From Luteibacter jiangsuensis (lineage in GTDB: Bacteria > Pseudomonadota > Gammaproteobacteria > Xanthomonadales > Rhodanobacteraceae): 64,000 nucleotides of DNA. The stretch is from assembly GCF_030812295.1 (NCBI RefSeq), contig NZ_JAUSSK010000001.1, positions 124,001 through 188,000 on the forward strand, written 5' to 3'. Below the pieces are notes generated by a model. The model saw only the letters and a list, made by a program, of their open reading frames with translations, was not told the DNA's origin and ran no database searches. Numbering within the stretch: the stretch's first letter is position 1; each line of letters starts with the position of its first letter. Below, one piece after another: positions 46,520-57,000 of the stretch. Made by a program: the position numbers and the translations under genes.

Positions 46520-47643
46520 AGGTGCAGCCTTCGATTGCGTGCGAAGGCCAGTAGCGCCTGCGCCGCGAAGAGGTTGAGGTAGAAGAAGGCGACCGCTATC
46601 CGCAGGGGCAGCAGGCGTCCCAGTGGTGGTTGCAGGCGTGCGAGCGCGACCAGCAGCAATCCTCCGATCAGTCCGCCGAAGGCCAGGGCGTACATGGGAT
46701 GACGGGTGAACAACAGGCCGGTGCTGACCGTGAGGGCCAGGATCAGCCACGGCGCGAACAGGCGCAGGAGCTTATGGCTGACGAAGCGGAACCAGAGGGG
46801 ATTGCGCCACGGCGCGAGCAACCATGGTGCGAGCTGGATCAACTGGTAGTTCCCGGCGAGTGTGCGGATCTTGCGCCGCCGCTCTTCCTCGGGCAGTTGC
46901 GACGGTTGGTCCCACGCCATCGCCTTGGGCTCGAAGACCACGCGCTTGCCCTGCGCCGCCACGCGCATGGGTACGAGCACGTCGTCCAGCACGGTGCCTG
47001 CGGGCAGTGGCTGGAACAGCGACCGGCGTATCGCGTACAAGGCGCCACTGACGCCGATCGTCGAGCCGGAGAGGCTTTCCGCATGGCGGATGCCCTTCTC
47101 GTAGCGCCAGTAGAAGTCAACGCCCTGGGCGAAGCCGCTGCGCACGTTTTCCATGTGCAGTTCGCCACCCACCGCGCCCACGGTGGGGTCGCCGAGGTTG
47201 GCGACGAGTTCTTTCAAGGCCACCGGGGAGAGCTTCTGGCGGACGTCGGTGAAGAGCAGCACCTCGCCGCGTGTCAATGCCACGGCGTCGTTGAGGCAGG
47301 CCGCCTTGCCGCGCCGGTTGGGAAAGTCCAGCACGGTCACCCGGGGATCGGTCGAGCGCCGTGCCGTCGTCACCGTCGTGTCGTGGCAGCCGTCGCAGGC
47401 GATGACGATGTCGATCAGCTCGGCGGGGTAGTCCAGCTGCCGCAGGCTGGCCAGCTTCGCGCGGATGAAACGCTCGCCGTCGTGCACGGCCATGACGATG
47501 CTGACCGTGGGAAGGATCGCGCGTCGCGCCACCGGCAATGGACGCAGGCGGGCCTGCATCCACACCAGCAGCGGATAGCCGATGAAGACGTGCGCGAGCA
47601 GTGCCGCCGAACTCCAGCAGATGAACCAGGCGATATGAGTCAT
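46513..47643 (-). CDS. Glycosyltransferase family 2 membrane protein
   Basis: The 376-residue processive-type GT2 has an N-terminal membrane segment (AWFICWSSAALLAHVFIGYP), SIVMAVHDGERFIRAKL, VIACDGCHDT (D-x-D-like region), the second aspartate in LLFTDVRQKL, VLDDVLVPMRV, and Q-x-x-x-W-related RRKIRTLAGNY. Three helices follow at the C-terminus. This is the layout of polymer-forming or polyprenyl-linked transferases. GGGGGGAA precedes ATG 47643, which is 25 bases after the synthetase gene's end. Confidence 0.87.
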   Translation of the reverse strand: MTHIAWFICWSSAALLAHVFIGYPLLVWMQARLRPLPVARRAILPTVSIVMAVHDGERFIRAKLASLRQLDYPAELIDIVIACDGCHDTTVTTARRSTDPRVTVLDFPNRRGKAACLNDAVALTRGEVLLFTDVRQKLSPVALKELVANLGDPTVGAVGGELHMENVRSGFAQGVDFYWRYEKGIRHAESLSGSTIGVSGALYAIRRSLFQPLPAGTVLDDVLVPMRVAAQGKRVVFEPKAMAWDQPSQLPEEERRRKIRTLAGNYQLIQLAPWLLAPWRNPLWFRFVSHKLLRLFAPWLILALTVSTGLLFTRHPMYALAFGGLIGGLLLVALARLQPPLGRLLPLRIAVAFFYLNLFAAQALLAFARNRRLHLW

Positions 47644-47668
47644 GTCGGCGTTCCCCCCGGGCGCCAGG

Positions 47669-50600
47669 TCAACCGCGCCCAAGAAGGCGACTTAGCAGGC
47701 CACGTTTCGTGGCGGGCGCCGTGGCGGCCGGGATCGCTACCGCCAGCTCCGCGGCCAGCGTGCCGAGCGTGCCATTGGCGATGTCGAGCAGGTTGAGTTG
47801 CACACCCGTGAGCTTCTGGATGCGGACGGCCATGTCCACCGCGAGCAGGGAATGACCGCCCACGTCGAAGAAGTTGTCGCTGGTGCGTATGCGCGACATG
47901 CCAAGCAGTTCGGTCCATACCGACGCCAGCAGCCGCTCGCTTTCGCTGCGCGGTTCCGTGCTTTCGGCCGACGCGCCCACGTAAGGTTCCGCGGGAAGCG
48001 GCAAGGCCGCGATGTCCACTTCGCCCGTTGCCAGCAGCGGCAAGGCATCGAGCACGACGAGGTGCGCGGGCATGGACCAGGCCGGTAGCGACGTGGCCAG
48101 CGCGGCGCGCAGGTTTTCGGCGTCCGGCGGATTGCCCGGAGCGCCGACCGCATAGGCATCGACGCGGAAGAGGCCGGCATGGTCCGTCCGCGACACCGCC
48201 ATGGCGCGCACGATGCCTGGCTGGGCGACCAGCAGGGCTTCGATCGCCGCAGGCTCCACGTCCAGGCCGCGGCTGCGGATGCGCCGGTCGTCGCGCCCGA
48301 TCACCTGCAACTGGCCATCGGCCAGCCAGCGTCCGCGGTAGCCGGTGCGCAGCAGGCAGCCGTCTCCCGGCTGCCGTTCCGCGTTGGCTCGCTGGCCGAA
48401 CGGCATGGCGAGGGTGCGGCCGGCGACACCGAGTTCACCGGTCGCGCCGATCGGGCAGGGCTCGCCGTCTTCGTCGATGATCCAGATCTCCGCATGGGTG
48501 GCCGGGCGGCCTTCATGCAAGGCGTCGGCGATGTGTTCGACACGGCCGCATGTCGCGACGGGAGCCGATGCCGCGTCACCGAACAGTGTCCACAGCTCCG
48601 CCGTGGAAGCGGCGATGCGAGCCGCCATGTCCGGCGTGGGCGTACCGCCGACGACGACCGCGCGCAGATGGCGGTCGCCCGGCCACCGCGTGTCGACGAG
48701 CGTGTGCCAGGTCTCGGGATTGGCGATGAAGGTATCGAGGTTGCCGAGGTCGCCATGCGCGAGAGCGTGGGCGTCGGCGATCCGCCAGGTGGCGCCATGG
48801 GCCAGGGCGAGCAGGGGTGCGATGACGGACATCGGATCGACAGGCAGGGCATCGCCGGAAACACGCTGCTCGGCGTCGAAGGCGAGTGCGTCGGCAAGAC
48901 CTTCCACGGCTGCGGCGACGGCCCGGTGCGAAAGCGCCGCGCCTCGCGCCTTGCCATCGGGGCCCAGGGTGTGAAAGGCGATGGCCGCGCCATCGGCATC
49001 GGGGCGCGCGATGAAATCGCCGTCGCCGACGATGGCGGCATCGAGTTCCGCGTGGTCCGCGTCGAGCCAGAGGGCGCACGCGCGCGGCCAGTCCAATGTC
49101 GTTTCGAGCGTGGCGTCGCCGACCAGTACGGTCATCCGTGCATCGGCGAGGATGTCGCGCAGCCTCGCCGCAGGGTCGGCGCGGTCGAGCAACAGGGCGG
49201 TGCTTCCGGTCCTGGCGATGGCCAGGAGGGCGGCGAGACGCTCGGTGCCGGGATCGACGCAGAGGCCGACGACACTTCCGTTCTTCGCGCCGCGTTCGCG
49301 CAAGAGTGACGCCATGCGGTCGACACGACGCAGCAGCGACGCATAGGTTGTTTCACGGCTCCCTTGCGCGATGGCGACGGCATCGGGGGAGATCGCGGCG
49401 CCCCGGGCAACCAGGGCGTAGAGGTCCGCGGGCAGGCGGGCGTCGGCACCGGAAGCATTCCAGTCGCGCATGCGTTCACGTTCGGCCGCCGTGGCCGCCG
49501 TGAGCGTACCCACGGCGATCGCGGGATCGATGGCGACCTTGCGCATCATCCCGAGGTAACGCTCGCGCATCAGCCGCGCCGTATCCGCCTGCAGCAGGTC
49601 GGCGTTATAGGTTACGCCGCCGACCATGCCCGCGTGGCCTTCCAGGAACCAGAGCCCGAGGTCTTCCGTGGCACCGCTCTGGAATAGCAGGATCTGTTCA
49701 TGGGCGAGGCCACCCCAGTCCACCACGCGCTGGCGGGCATCCTGGAACGAGAACAGCGCCTGGTAGAGCGTGGCGCCCGCGCCATGGCCGACCTTCAGTT
49801 CGCGTTGCAGGTATTCCAGCGGAACGTCGGGATGACCGAAGGCCTCGATGGCGGTGCGTTTCACGTGACGGACGAACTCGAGGAACGACAGTGCCGGATC
49901 CACGCTCACATGAAGCGGTAACAGGTTGTTGAAGTAACCCATGACCGATTCCAGCTCGGTCTGGTTGCGTCCGCGCACGGGCGTGCCGACGACGAGGTCG
50001 TGCTGGCCGGCCGAACTGGAAAGCATCGCGAAATACAGGGCGAGCAAGGTCATGTTGAGCGTGGCGTCCGCCTGGCGGGCCACCTCGTGCATGGCGTCGG
50101 TGTCCTCGCGCGACACGCGGATCCACTCGGTCCGGCCGAGGCCGGACATGCCCGGACGCCGTGGATGGTCGGTGGGCAGCGCGCGTATGTCGCCCATCTG
50201 CGCGAGGCGCTCACGCCAGTATCCAAGCTGGACCTGGAACGCGGGCGATTCGAGCCACTCCGCATGCCATTCGGAGAAATCGCCATAGGTCACGGGCAGC
50301 GGTGCCAAAGGCGAGGGCTGCCCCGCGGCGAAGGCGCGATACAGCGCGGAGAGTTCGTTGTAGAGGATGTCGAACGACCAGCCGTCCCAGATGATGTGGT
50401 GCGGCATGAAGAAGAGCGCGTGCTCGTCGTCGGCCAGGCGGAACATGCGCGCGCTGAACAGCGGCGCGGCGCCGAGATCGAATGGCGTGTCGGTCAGTTC
50501 CTGCAGGCGCTGCATCAAGCGGGTCTCGCGTTCTTCCGGCGGCAGGTGGCTCAGGTCCTCCGCGGGGAAGAGGGGATATTCCAGCTGCGGCGCCACGACC

Positions 50601-53600
50601 TGCGCGATGTCGTTGCCGAGGTCGCGGAAGGCGGTGCGCATGATCGGCTGCCGCTGGATCAGGGCCTGGAACGCCATGTCGAACGCATGCTCGTCGAGCT
50701 GACCACGCAGGCGGTGCGCCGACGGCGCGTTGTAGGTGACGCGGCCGGGATGCATCCGTTCCAATGCCCACAACCGGCGTTGCATCAACGAAAGCGGAGC
50801 GTGGTCTTGTTCCGTGGCGGGGCGATGGCCGACGGGCGCGGTGGCGGGCGCGCTCCCGCTGGCCACTTGCGTGCCGATGGCGGAGGCGAGCCGTTCGATC
50901 GTGGGGGCGTCGAACAGCGTGCGGAACGACAAGGTGACGCCGAACTCGCGATTGAGGCGGGCGGTGAGCTGCGCGGCCAGCAACGAATGACCGCCCAGAG
51001 CGAAGAAATCGTCGCGGATGTCGAGGTCGGGCAGGCAGAGCACGCTTTCCATCGCCGCGGCGACGCGTCGTTCGTCCTCGTTGCGTGGCGCGATGCGCTC
51101 GCCGGACGTGGAGATGGAATGGGCGATCGGCGGCGGCAGGGACTTGCGGTCGGTCTTGCCGTTGGGCAGCAGCGGAATGGCGTCCAGCACCAGGATATGT
51201 TGCGGAACCATGTAGTCGGGCAGGCGTGCGCGCAGGCGTGCGCGCAGGTCGTCCTCGTCGAGCGCGGCGGCGCCGTCGCGGGCTACGACATAAGCGACCA
51301 GGCGCACGTCCCCGGGGCGGTCCTCGCGCGCCATCACCACCGCGCGGGCGACCTCCGGCGCATCGGCAAGCACGCTTTCGATTTCGCCCGGCTCGATGCG
51401 GTAGCCGCGTACCTTCACCTGGAAGTCGAGACGGCCCATGTGCTCGAGCAAACCGTTGCTGAGCCAGCGGCCACGATCGCCGGTCTTGTACATGCGCGAA
51501 TCGGGCGCTTCCGACCAGGGGTCGGCGACGAACTTTTCGGCCGTGAGTTCGGGGCGGTCGAGATAACCAAGCGTGACGCCGGCGCCGCCGATGTGGATTT
51601 CGCCAGGCACGCCCAGCGGGCAGTGGTTGCCGCCTTCATCGAGGATGTGCACGGTGGTATTGGCGATCGGACGGCCGATGTAGATGCCGCCGCGCGGGTC
51701 GGATACACGCCAATAGGTCGAATACACCGTGGTCTCGGTGGGGCCATAGCCGTTCCACACTTCGCCACAACGGTCGAGCAGGGCTTCCGCCAGGTCGACG
51801 GGCAGCGGTTCGCCGCCGGAGACCGCGCGAAAGGCGGGCCGACCCTGCCAGCCCGCGTCCACGAGCAGGCGCCAGCCGGCCGGCGTGGCCTGCATCATGG
51901 TGGCGTCGCATTCTTCGATCAGCCTGCGCAGCTGTCCACCATCGCGTACGTCGTCGCGGCCGGCGACGACGATCTCCGCGCCGCTGGTCAGCGGCAACAT
52001 CAGTTCCATGAAGGCGATGTCGAACGACAGCGTGGTCACCGCGACCAACCGGTCGTCAGGGGCGATGCCCGGCACCCGCTGCATGCTGGTGAGGAAATTC
52101 GCTGCCGCGCGGTGCGGTACGCGCACGCCCTTGGGCCGGCCAGTGGAGCCGGAGGTGAATATCACATAGGCGACGGAGTCGGGCGTGGCGGCGCGGCGGT
52201 TGCGCTCGGGCCGTTCGAAGGATGCATCGACGATCTCCCCGCTGTTCAGCGCGATCACGCGCGCGGCATCGAACTCGAACGCCAGCGGCGTATCGTCGTC
52301 CACCACCAGCGCGGCGAGCGACGCATCCTCGGCCATGAAGGCGAGCCGGTCGGCGGGGAAGGTCGGGTCCAGCGGGACATAGCCGGCACCGGATTTCAGT
52401 ACGCCAAGCACGGCCGCGACCATGTCGAGGCCGCGCGCCAGCGACAGGCCGACCAGGGCGCCATGGCCGATGCCGCGCGCGCGCAACGCGTTGCCGATGC
52501 GGTTGGCTCGCGATTCCAGTGCGGCATAGCTGAGCGAGCGGTCGGCATGACGGACGGCGGCGCGCTCCGGCGCGCGGTCCACCTGTTGTTCGAAGAACTC
52601 GTGGGCGAGGCGGAGTTCCGGGAACGGAGTGGGCGCAGGCTGCAGCGCGGCCAATTCGCGGTACACGGCGTCGGAGACGATCGGCAGCGCGACGGCGGCT
52701 TCCGTCGGGTCAAGCGCGGCATGGCGTAGCAGCGTCGCGTACGCGTCGAGCCAGCCTTGCACCGTGGCACCCTCGAAAAGGTCGGCGTTGTACTGGCATT
52801 CGAGGCGTAATCCGCCGTCCACCTGCACCGCATTGATGAACATCTCGAAATTCTCGAATTCACGCGGCACCGCTTCCACATTGAAGCGAAGGCCCGGGAA
52901 ACGTACCGTGGTCTCGTCCAGTTGCGCGTCGAGGTTGAACAGCACCGCCACCAGTGGCAGGCGCGATGGATCGCGTGCCAGCGAGAGCCGGGCGAGCAGG
53001 CTGCCAAGCGTGTAGCGCTGGTGGTCGAAGGCGTCGAGCAGGTCGTTGCGCACGGTGCCCAGCACCGTGGCGAAGCTCGCTTCGTCGTCGATGCGTGCAC
53101 GCAGGGGCAATACGTTCACGCAGTGGCCGACCAGCGTCTGCTGGCCTTCGGCCGCCTGGCCAGCCGTGGGAATGCCGATCACCACGTCGTCCTGCCCCGC
53201 CAGCCGGCGGAGCAGGACAGCGAACGCGGCGAGCAGGGTCGCATAGAAACTGGCGCCGTGGGCGGCGCCCAGGCGCTTGATCGCGGCGACTTCCGTCGGG
53301 TCCAGCATGCGGTCTTCGCGCCGTGAGGTGAACGTCCGCCGGCGGGGGCGGGAACGGTCCGTTGGGAGGTCCAGTACGGGGACCGGGCCGGCGAACCGGT
53401 CGAGCCAGTACTGTTCGTCCTCCCGGGCCGTCTCGCTGCCGGCGTGCGCAGCCTCGGCCAACGCGAAGTTCGAGAACGCGCCCGCGGGTGCCGGGCCGGG
53501 GCCCTGGCCTGTCCGCTGCGCGTAAAGAGCGGCGAGATCGCTCACGATCACGCCGAACGACCAGCCGTCGCAAACGATATGATGCGCGGCGATGGTCAGG

Positions 53601-54052
53601 ATATGTCGGTCGGTGCCCAGGCGGAACAATTCCGCGCGGACCAGGGGACCGTTCTCGAGATCGAACGGCGTCGTGACGATGCGCGAGAACGCGGCCATGA
53701 TCCGTGCATCGCTCTCGAACGGAGCCAGCAGGGAAAGATCGTGGAAAGCGATCGGCAGCGTGGTATGGCCGGCGACGAAGAGGCCTTCGCCATCGCCGCT
53801 GAAGGTCGCGCGCAAGGCTTCGTGGCGATCGACGATCGCCTGCAGCGCCCATTCGAGAGCCGGCACGTCGAGCAAGCCCTTGAGGTCGAGCGAAACCGCT
53901 TCGTTATAAGCCAGCGAGGCTTCCGGCTCCAGCCGGGATGCCAGCCACACCTCGCGCTGCGGTGCCGTCGTCGGGACGAGCCGCGTGAGCGGCGCGCCTG
54001 CGAACGGATCGTAGTCGACCGCCGTGGCGGCGGCCAGCTCATTGTGCGTCAT
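47669..54052 (-). CDS. Nonribosomal peptide synthetase, C-A-PCP-C-A(degenerate)-PCP
   Basis: The 2127-residue synthetase contains C1 (HHIVCDGWS, ~residue 159) and A1 (FTSGSTGRPKG ~634, NGYGPTETT, TGDRGRW and the A10 lysine motif NGKTDRK ~966). PCP1 (GGHSLLAAQ ~1022) and C2 (HHIIWDGWS ~1220) follow. The second A domain (~1540-2020) has lost its core: AFHTLGPDGKARG for the P-loop, TGYRGRW for A7 and ATGEVDI for A10, with no lysine. The final PCP2 is GGHSLLAVD (~2065). The chain then ends, with no thioesterase, reductase or docking domain. By my alignment A1 has pocket residues D-I-M-Q-V-G-G-V-Y, whose start (D-I-x-Q-x-G) recalls glycine codes; this is weak. ATG 54052 overlaps the PKS stop (ATGA). 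No PPTase gene is present in the window. Confidence 0.93.
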   Translation of the reverse strand: MTHNELAAATAVDYDPFAGAPLTRLVPTTAPQREVWLASRLEPEASLAYNEAVSLDLKGLLDVPALEWALQAIVDRHEALRATFSGDGEGLFVAGHTTLPIAFHDLSLLAPFESDARIMAAFSRIVTTPFDLENGPLVRAELFRLGTDRHILTIAAHHIVCDGWSFGVIVSDLAALYAQRTGQGPGPAPAGAFSNFALAEAAHAGSETAREDEQYWLDRFAGPVPVLDLPTDRSRPRRRTFTSRREDRMLDPTEVAAIKRLGAAHGASFYATLLAAFAVLLRRLAGQDDVVIGIPTAGQAAEGQQTLVGHCVNVLPLRARIDDEASFATVLGTVRNDLLDAFDHQRYTLGSLLARLSLARDPSRLPLVAVLFNLDAQLDETTVRFPGLRFNVEAVPREFENFEMFINAVQVDGGLRLECQYNADLFEGATVQGWLDAYATLLRHAALDPTEAAVALPIVSDAVYRELAALQPAPTPFPELRLAHEFFEQQVDRAPERAAVRHADRSLSYAALESRANRIGNALRARGIGHGALVGLSLARGLDMVAAVLGVLKSGAGYVPLDPTFPADRLAFMAEDASLAALVVDDDTPLAFEFDAARVIALNSGEIVDASFERPERNRRAATPDSVAYVIFTSGSTGRPKGVRVPHRAAANFLTSMQRVPGIAPDDRLVAVTTLSFDIAFMELMLPLTSGAEIVVAGRDDVRDGGQLRRLIEECDATMMQATPAGWRLLVDAGWQGRPAFRAVSGGEPLPVDLAEALLDRCGEVWNGYGPTETTVYSTYWRVSDPRGGIYIGRPIANTTVHILDEGGNHCPLGVPGEIHIGGAGVTLGYLDRPELTAEKFVADPWSEAPDSRMYKTGDRGRWLSNGLLEHMGRLDFQVKVRGYRIEPGEIESVLADAPEVARAVVMAREDRPGDVRLVAYVVARDGAAALDEDDLRARLRARLPDYMVPQHILVLDAIPLLPNGKTDRKSLPPPIAHSISTSGERIAPRNEDERRVAAAMESVLCLPDLDIRDDFFALGGHSLLAAQLTARLNREFGVTLSFRTLFDAPTIERLASAIGTQVASGSAPATAPVGHRPATEQDHAPLSLMQRRLWALERMHPGRVTYNAPSAHRLRGQLDEHAFDMAFQALIQRQPIMRTAFRDLGNDIAQVVAPQLEYPLFPAEDLSHLPPEERETRLMQRLQELTDTPFDLGAAPLFSARMFRLADDEHALFFMPHHIIWDGWSFDILYNELSALYRAFAAGQPSPLAPLPVTYGDFSEWHAEWLESPAFQVQLGYWRERLAQMGDIRALPTDHPRRPGMSGLGRTEWIRVSREDTDAMHEVARQADATLNMTLLALYFAMLSSSAGQHDLVVGTPVRGRNQTELESVMGYFNNLLPLHVSVDPALSFLEFVRHVKRTAIEAFGHPDVPLEYLQRELKVGHGAGATLYQALFSFQDARQRVVDWGGLAHEQILLFQSGATEDLGLWFLEGHAGMVGGVTYNADLLQADTARLMRERYLGMMRKVAIDPAIAVGTLTAATAAERERMRDWNASGADARLPADLYALVARGAAISPDAVAIAQGSRETTYASLLRRVDRMASLLRERGAKNGSVVGLCVDPGTERLAALLAIARTGSTALLLDRADPAARLRDILADARMTVLVGDATLETTLDWPRACALWLDADHAELDAAIVGDGDFIARPDADGAAIAFHTLGPDGKARGAALSHRAVAAAVEGLADALAFDAEQRVSGDALPVDPMSVIAPLLALAHGATWRIADAHALAHGDLGNLDTFIANPETWHTLVDTRWPGDRHLRAVVVGGTPTPDMAARIAASTAELWTLFGDAASAPVATCGRVEHIADALHEGRPATHAEIWIIDEDGEPCPIGATGELGVAGRTLAMPFGQRANAERQPGDGCLLRTGYRGRWLADGQLQVIGRDDRRIRSRGLDVEPAAIEALLVAQPGIVRAMAVSRTDHAGLFRVDAYAVGAPGNPPDAENLRAALATSLPAWSMPAHLVVLDALPLLATGEVDIAALPLPAEPYVGASAESTEPRSESERLLASVWTELLGMSRIRTSDNFFDVGGHSLLAVDMAVRIQKLTGVQLNLLDIANGTLGTLAAELAVAIPAATAPATKRGLLSRLLGRG

Positions 54053-57000
54053 GCGGTCACCCTCAGGTACTTGCCCGGCGCATCCGGGTTGGGAACGAAC
54101 CACGCGGGACGCCCTTCAGGATCCTTGCCAAGCCGCGCGCCGGGTATGGGCGGATGCTCGGCATCGAAGGAGGCCGTCTCGCGGCGGCGCGGCAGGAATT
54201 CCGCTTCCTGCATTTCAAGGATCGATTCGCGGAAGGCGCTGGCGATCGCGGCAAAATCCGTCTCGTCGTGCGCCGTGGTGAAGAAGCAGGGGAAGTTGTC
54301 GAGGATATGGATGCCGCGGCTGCGCATCATCGCGAAGAGCAGGTCCTGCAGCGGATGGTCCTCGGTGAAGACGGTCTTCCACACCGACGAGAAGTGGACG
54401 ACGTGGACCGGGGCGCCAACGCTTGCGCAGAAGGCGTTCAGTTCATCGGCCATGGCCGTGACCTTCGCGTTGAGCGAGGCCTGCAAGTCTGGACCTTCCT
54501 GTTTCAGGTGCGTGAGCACGGCATGCGCCGCGGCCAGGGCCAGCGGATGGCGGACGAAGGTGCCGGCGAAATAGGTGACGCCGACGGTGGGAGTGGAATC
54601 GTCGCCGAACTGCCAGTGGCCGCCGTCGAGCGCATCCATGAAGCGGCGCTTGCCGGCGATGACGCCGATGGGGAAGCCACCGCCGACCACCTTGCCGTAC
54701 GAGGCCATGTCGGCATCGATGCCGAGCATCGCCTGCGCGCCGCGCGGATGCGAGCGGAAACCGGTGACCACTTCATCGAAGATGAGCAAGGAGCCGGCTT
54801 CCTCGGTGATCGCGCGCAGCTCCTGGAGGAATTCCACCGGCTGGAAATCGGGCCGGCGGCTCTGCACAGGCTCGACGAGCACGGCGGCGATGGACGAGGC
54901 GCGTTCGCGGATGATCGCCAGCGACTCGGGCGTGCCGTAGTCCAGGACCAGGACGTTCTCAGCCGTATTGCGCAGGATGCCCGGCGCGGCGGGAACGGAC
55001 TTGAGTTTCCTGGTGCCGCGGACGATCACCTCGTCGAAGATGCCGTGATAGGAACCGGTGAAGATCACCAGGGTGTCGCGGCCGGTGACGGTCCGCGCCA
55101 CGCGCACGCACCCCATCACCGCTTCCGAACCGGTGTTGCACAGTGCCGCGCGGTCGAAGCCGGTGAGCTCGCATACCTGCTTCGCGACCACGCCGGCGAG
55201 GGGATGTTGCGGGCCGATCTCGTAGCCCGCGTCCAGCTGCTTGCGCACCGTATCGAGCACGAAGTCGGGCTGCCAGCCGAACAGGTTCATGCCGAAGCCG
55301 TTCAGCGCGTCGACGTACATGTTGCCGTCGAGATCCCAGACCTTCGAACCCTTGGAACGTTCGATCACGATCTGGTAGACGATTTCCTTCAGCAACGGGC
55401 GGAAGCCGTTCACCACACGCGGATCGGCGAGGTGCGGGCGGTGCTCTTCCGTATAGGCCTTGGAAGCCTTGCTGCGCTCGATGTAGCGGCGCATGAACGC
55501 GTCGAGGCGGGCGCGCTGCCTCGCGGAGAGACTGGTGTTCGTGGAATGGATCCGGGCGATCGCGCCGAAGGCCTTCTTTACATCGTAGGTAGTGTGGGCG
55601 AGCGCCGCTTCCTCGTCGTTCGCAGCCCCGGATTGCTCAGAAGAAGCCCCCTGCCTGGCGGCATCCCCTTGCGGGGTGGATGCCGCTCTGGTGGGAGCCG
55701 ACCCTGTCGGCGATACGGCGGTTCCATCGCCGGCAGGGCCGGCTCCCACCTGAGCGGTCCCCAACAAAGCAGCTCCCGCGGGAGCGGTGGCTCCCGCCAG
55801 CAACGCCAGCTGTTCCCGCATGATCTGCATTTGCTGCGCGATCACGTCCTGGACCAACCCGCCGCCGGAGGCGATTGCCACCGGCGCCACCGCCGCGGCC
55901 GGCACGGCGACAGCCGCGGCCACGGGCGCCACCGGCTGGGCTTCAGCCGGCAACAGGCGATCGATATGCGCCGCGAGCCGTTCGAACGAGGAACATCCGT
56001 CCATCAGTTCGCGGAAGGTGATCTTCAGTGCATAGGTCTTCTGTAGTTGCAGTGCCACCTGGGTCAGCGACAACGAATCGAGCCCCAGTTCGACGAAGGT
56101 CGCCGCCGGGTCCACGCCCTCGAGTTCGGTGCCGGAGACGTCCTCGAACAAGGCGGCGAGTTCGCCGACGAGACGTTGCGGACGAGCGGTGGTGGCGGGT
56201 GCGGAAGGCATCGGCATGGGGAGAAGCTCCGGTACGGCGGCAGTGGCGGTGACAGACGGCGCGACAGGCGCCGCCGCGGCGATGGGTGTGACGGACGCGG
56301 GAAGGCGCGCGTCGATCCAGTGCCGCTTGCGTTCGAAGGGGTAGGTGGGCAGCCGCACGCGGCGCCGGCTTTCGCGGTGGTCGAAGGCTCCGGTATCGAT
56401 GGCGGCGCCAGCCGACCACAACGCTCCGGCGGCACCCAGCCACGCGGTCCGTTCGTCGGTGGGGCCATCGCCGAGCGAGGCGACGATGGTGCGGCCGCGG
56501 CTTTGCGCGTGCTGCCGGGCGAGCAATGCGAGGCTGGGGCGCGGGCCGACTTCCAGGAAGGCGTGGGTGCCTTCGTCCAACACGTGCAGCAGCGCCGGCG
56601 AGAAGCGCACCGTGTGGCGCATATGCCGCGCCCAGTAATCGGGCGAGGTGGCTTCGGCATCGGTCAGGGGCAGGCCGGTCAGTGTCGAGACGATGCGCAT
56701 GCGTGGCGCGGCCAGCGGCACGGCGGCGACTTCGGCGCGGAACGCGTCGAGCACGGGGTCCATCATCGCCGAGTGGAAGGCATGCGAGGTATGCAGCAGG
56801 CGGCACGCGACGCCTTCGGCTTCGAGCGTGGCGCGGAAGGATTCGACGGCATCGGTATCGCCAGAGACGACGCTCGCGTTCGGCGCGTTCTCGGCGGCGA
56901 GCGATAGAGTGTCCGGGAGCCGGCCACGGAGCTCGGCGGCTCCCAGGCGAACCGAAAGCATGGAACCCCCGGGCAACGCCTGCATCATGCGGCCACGGCG

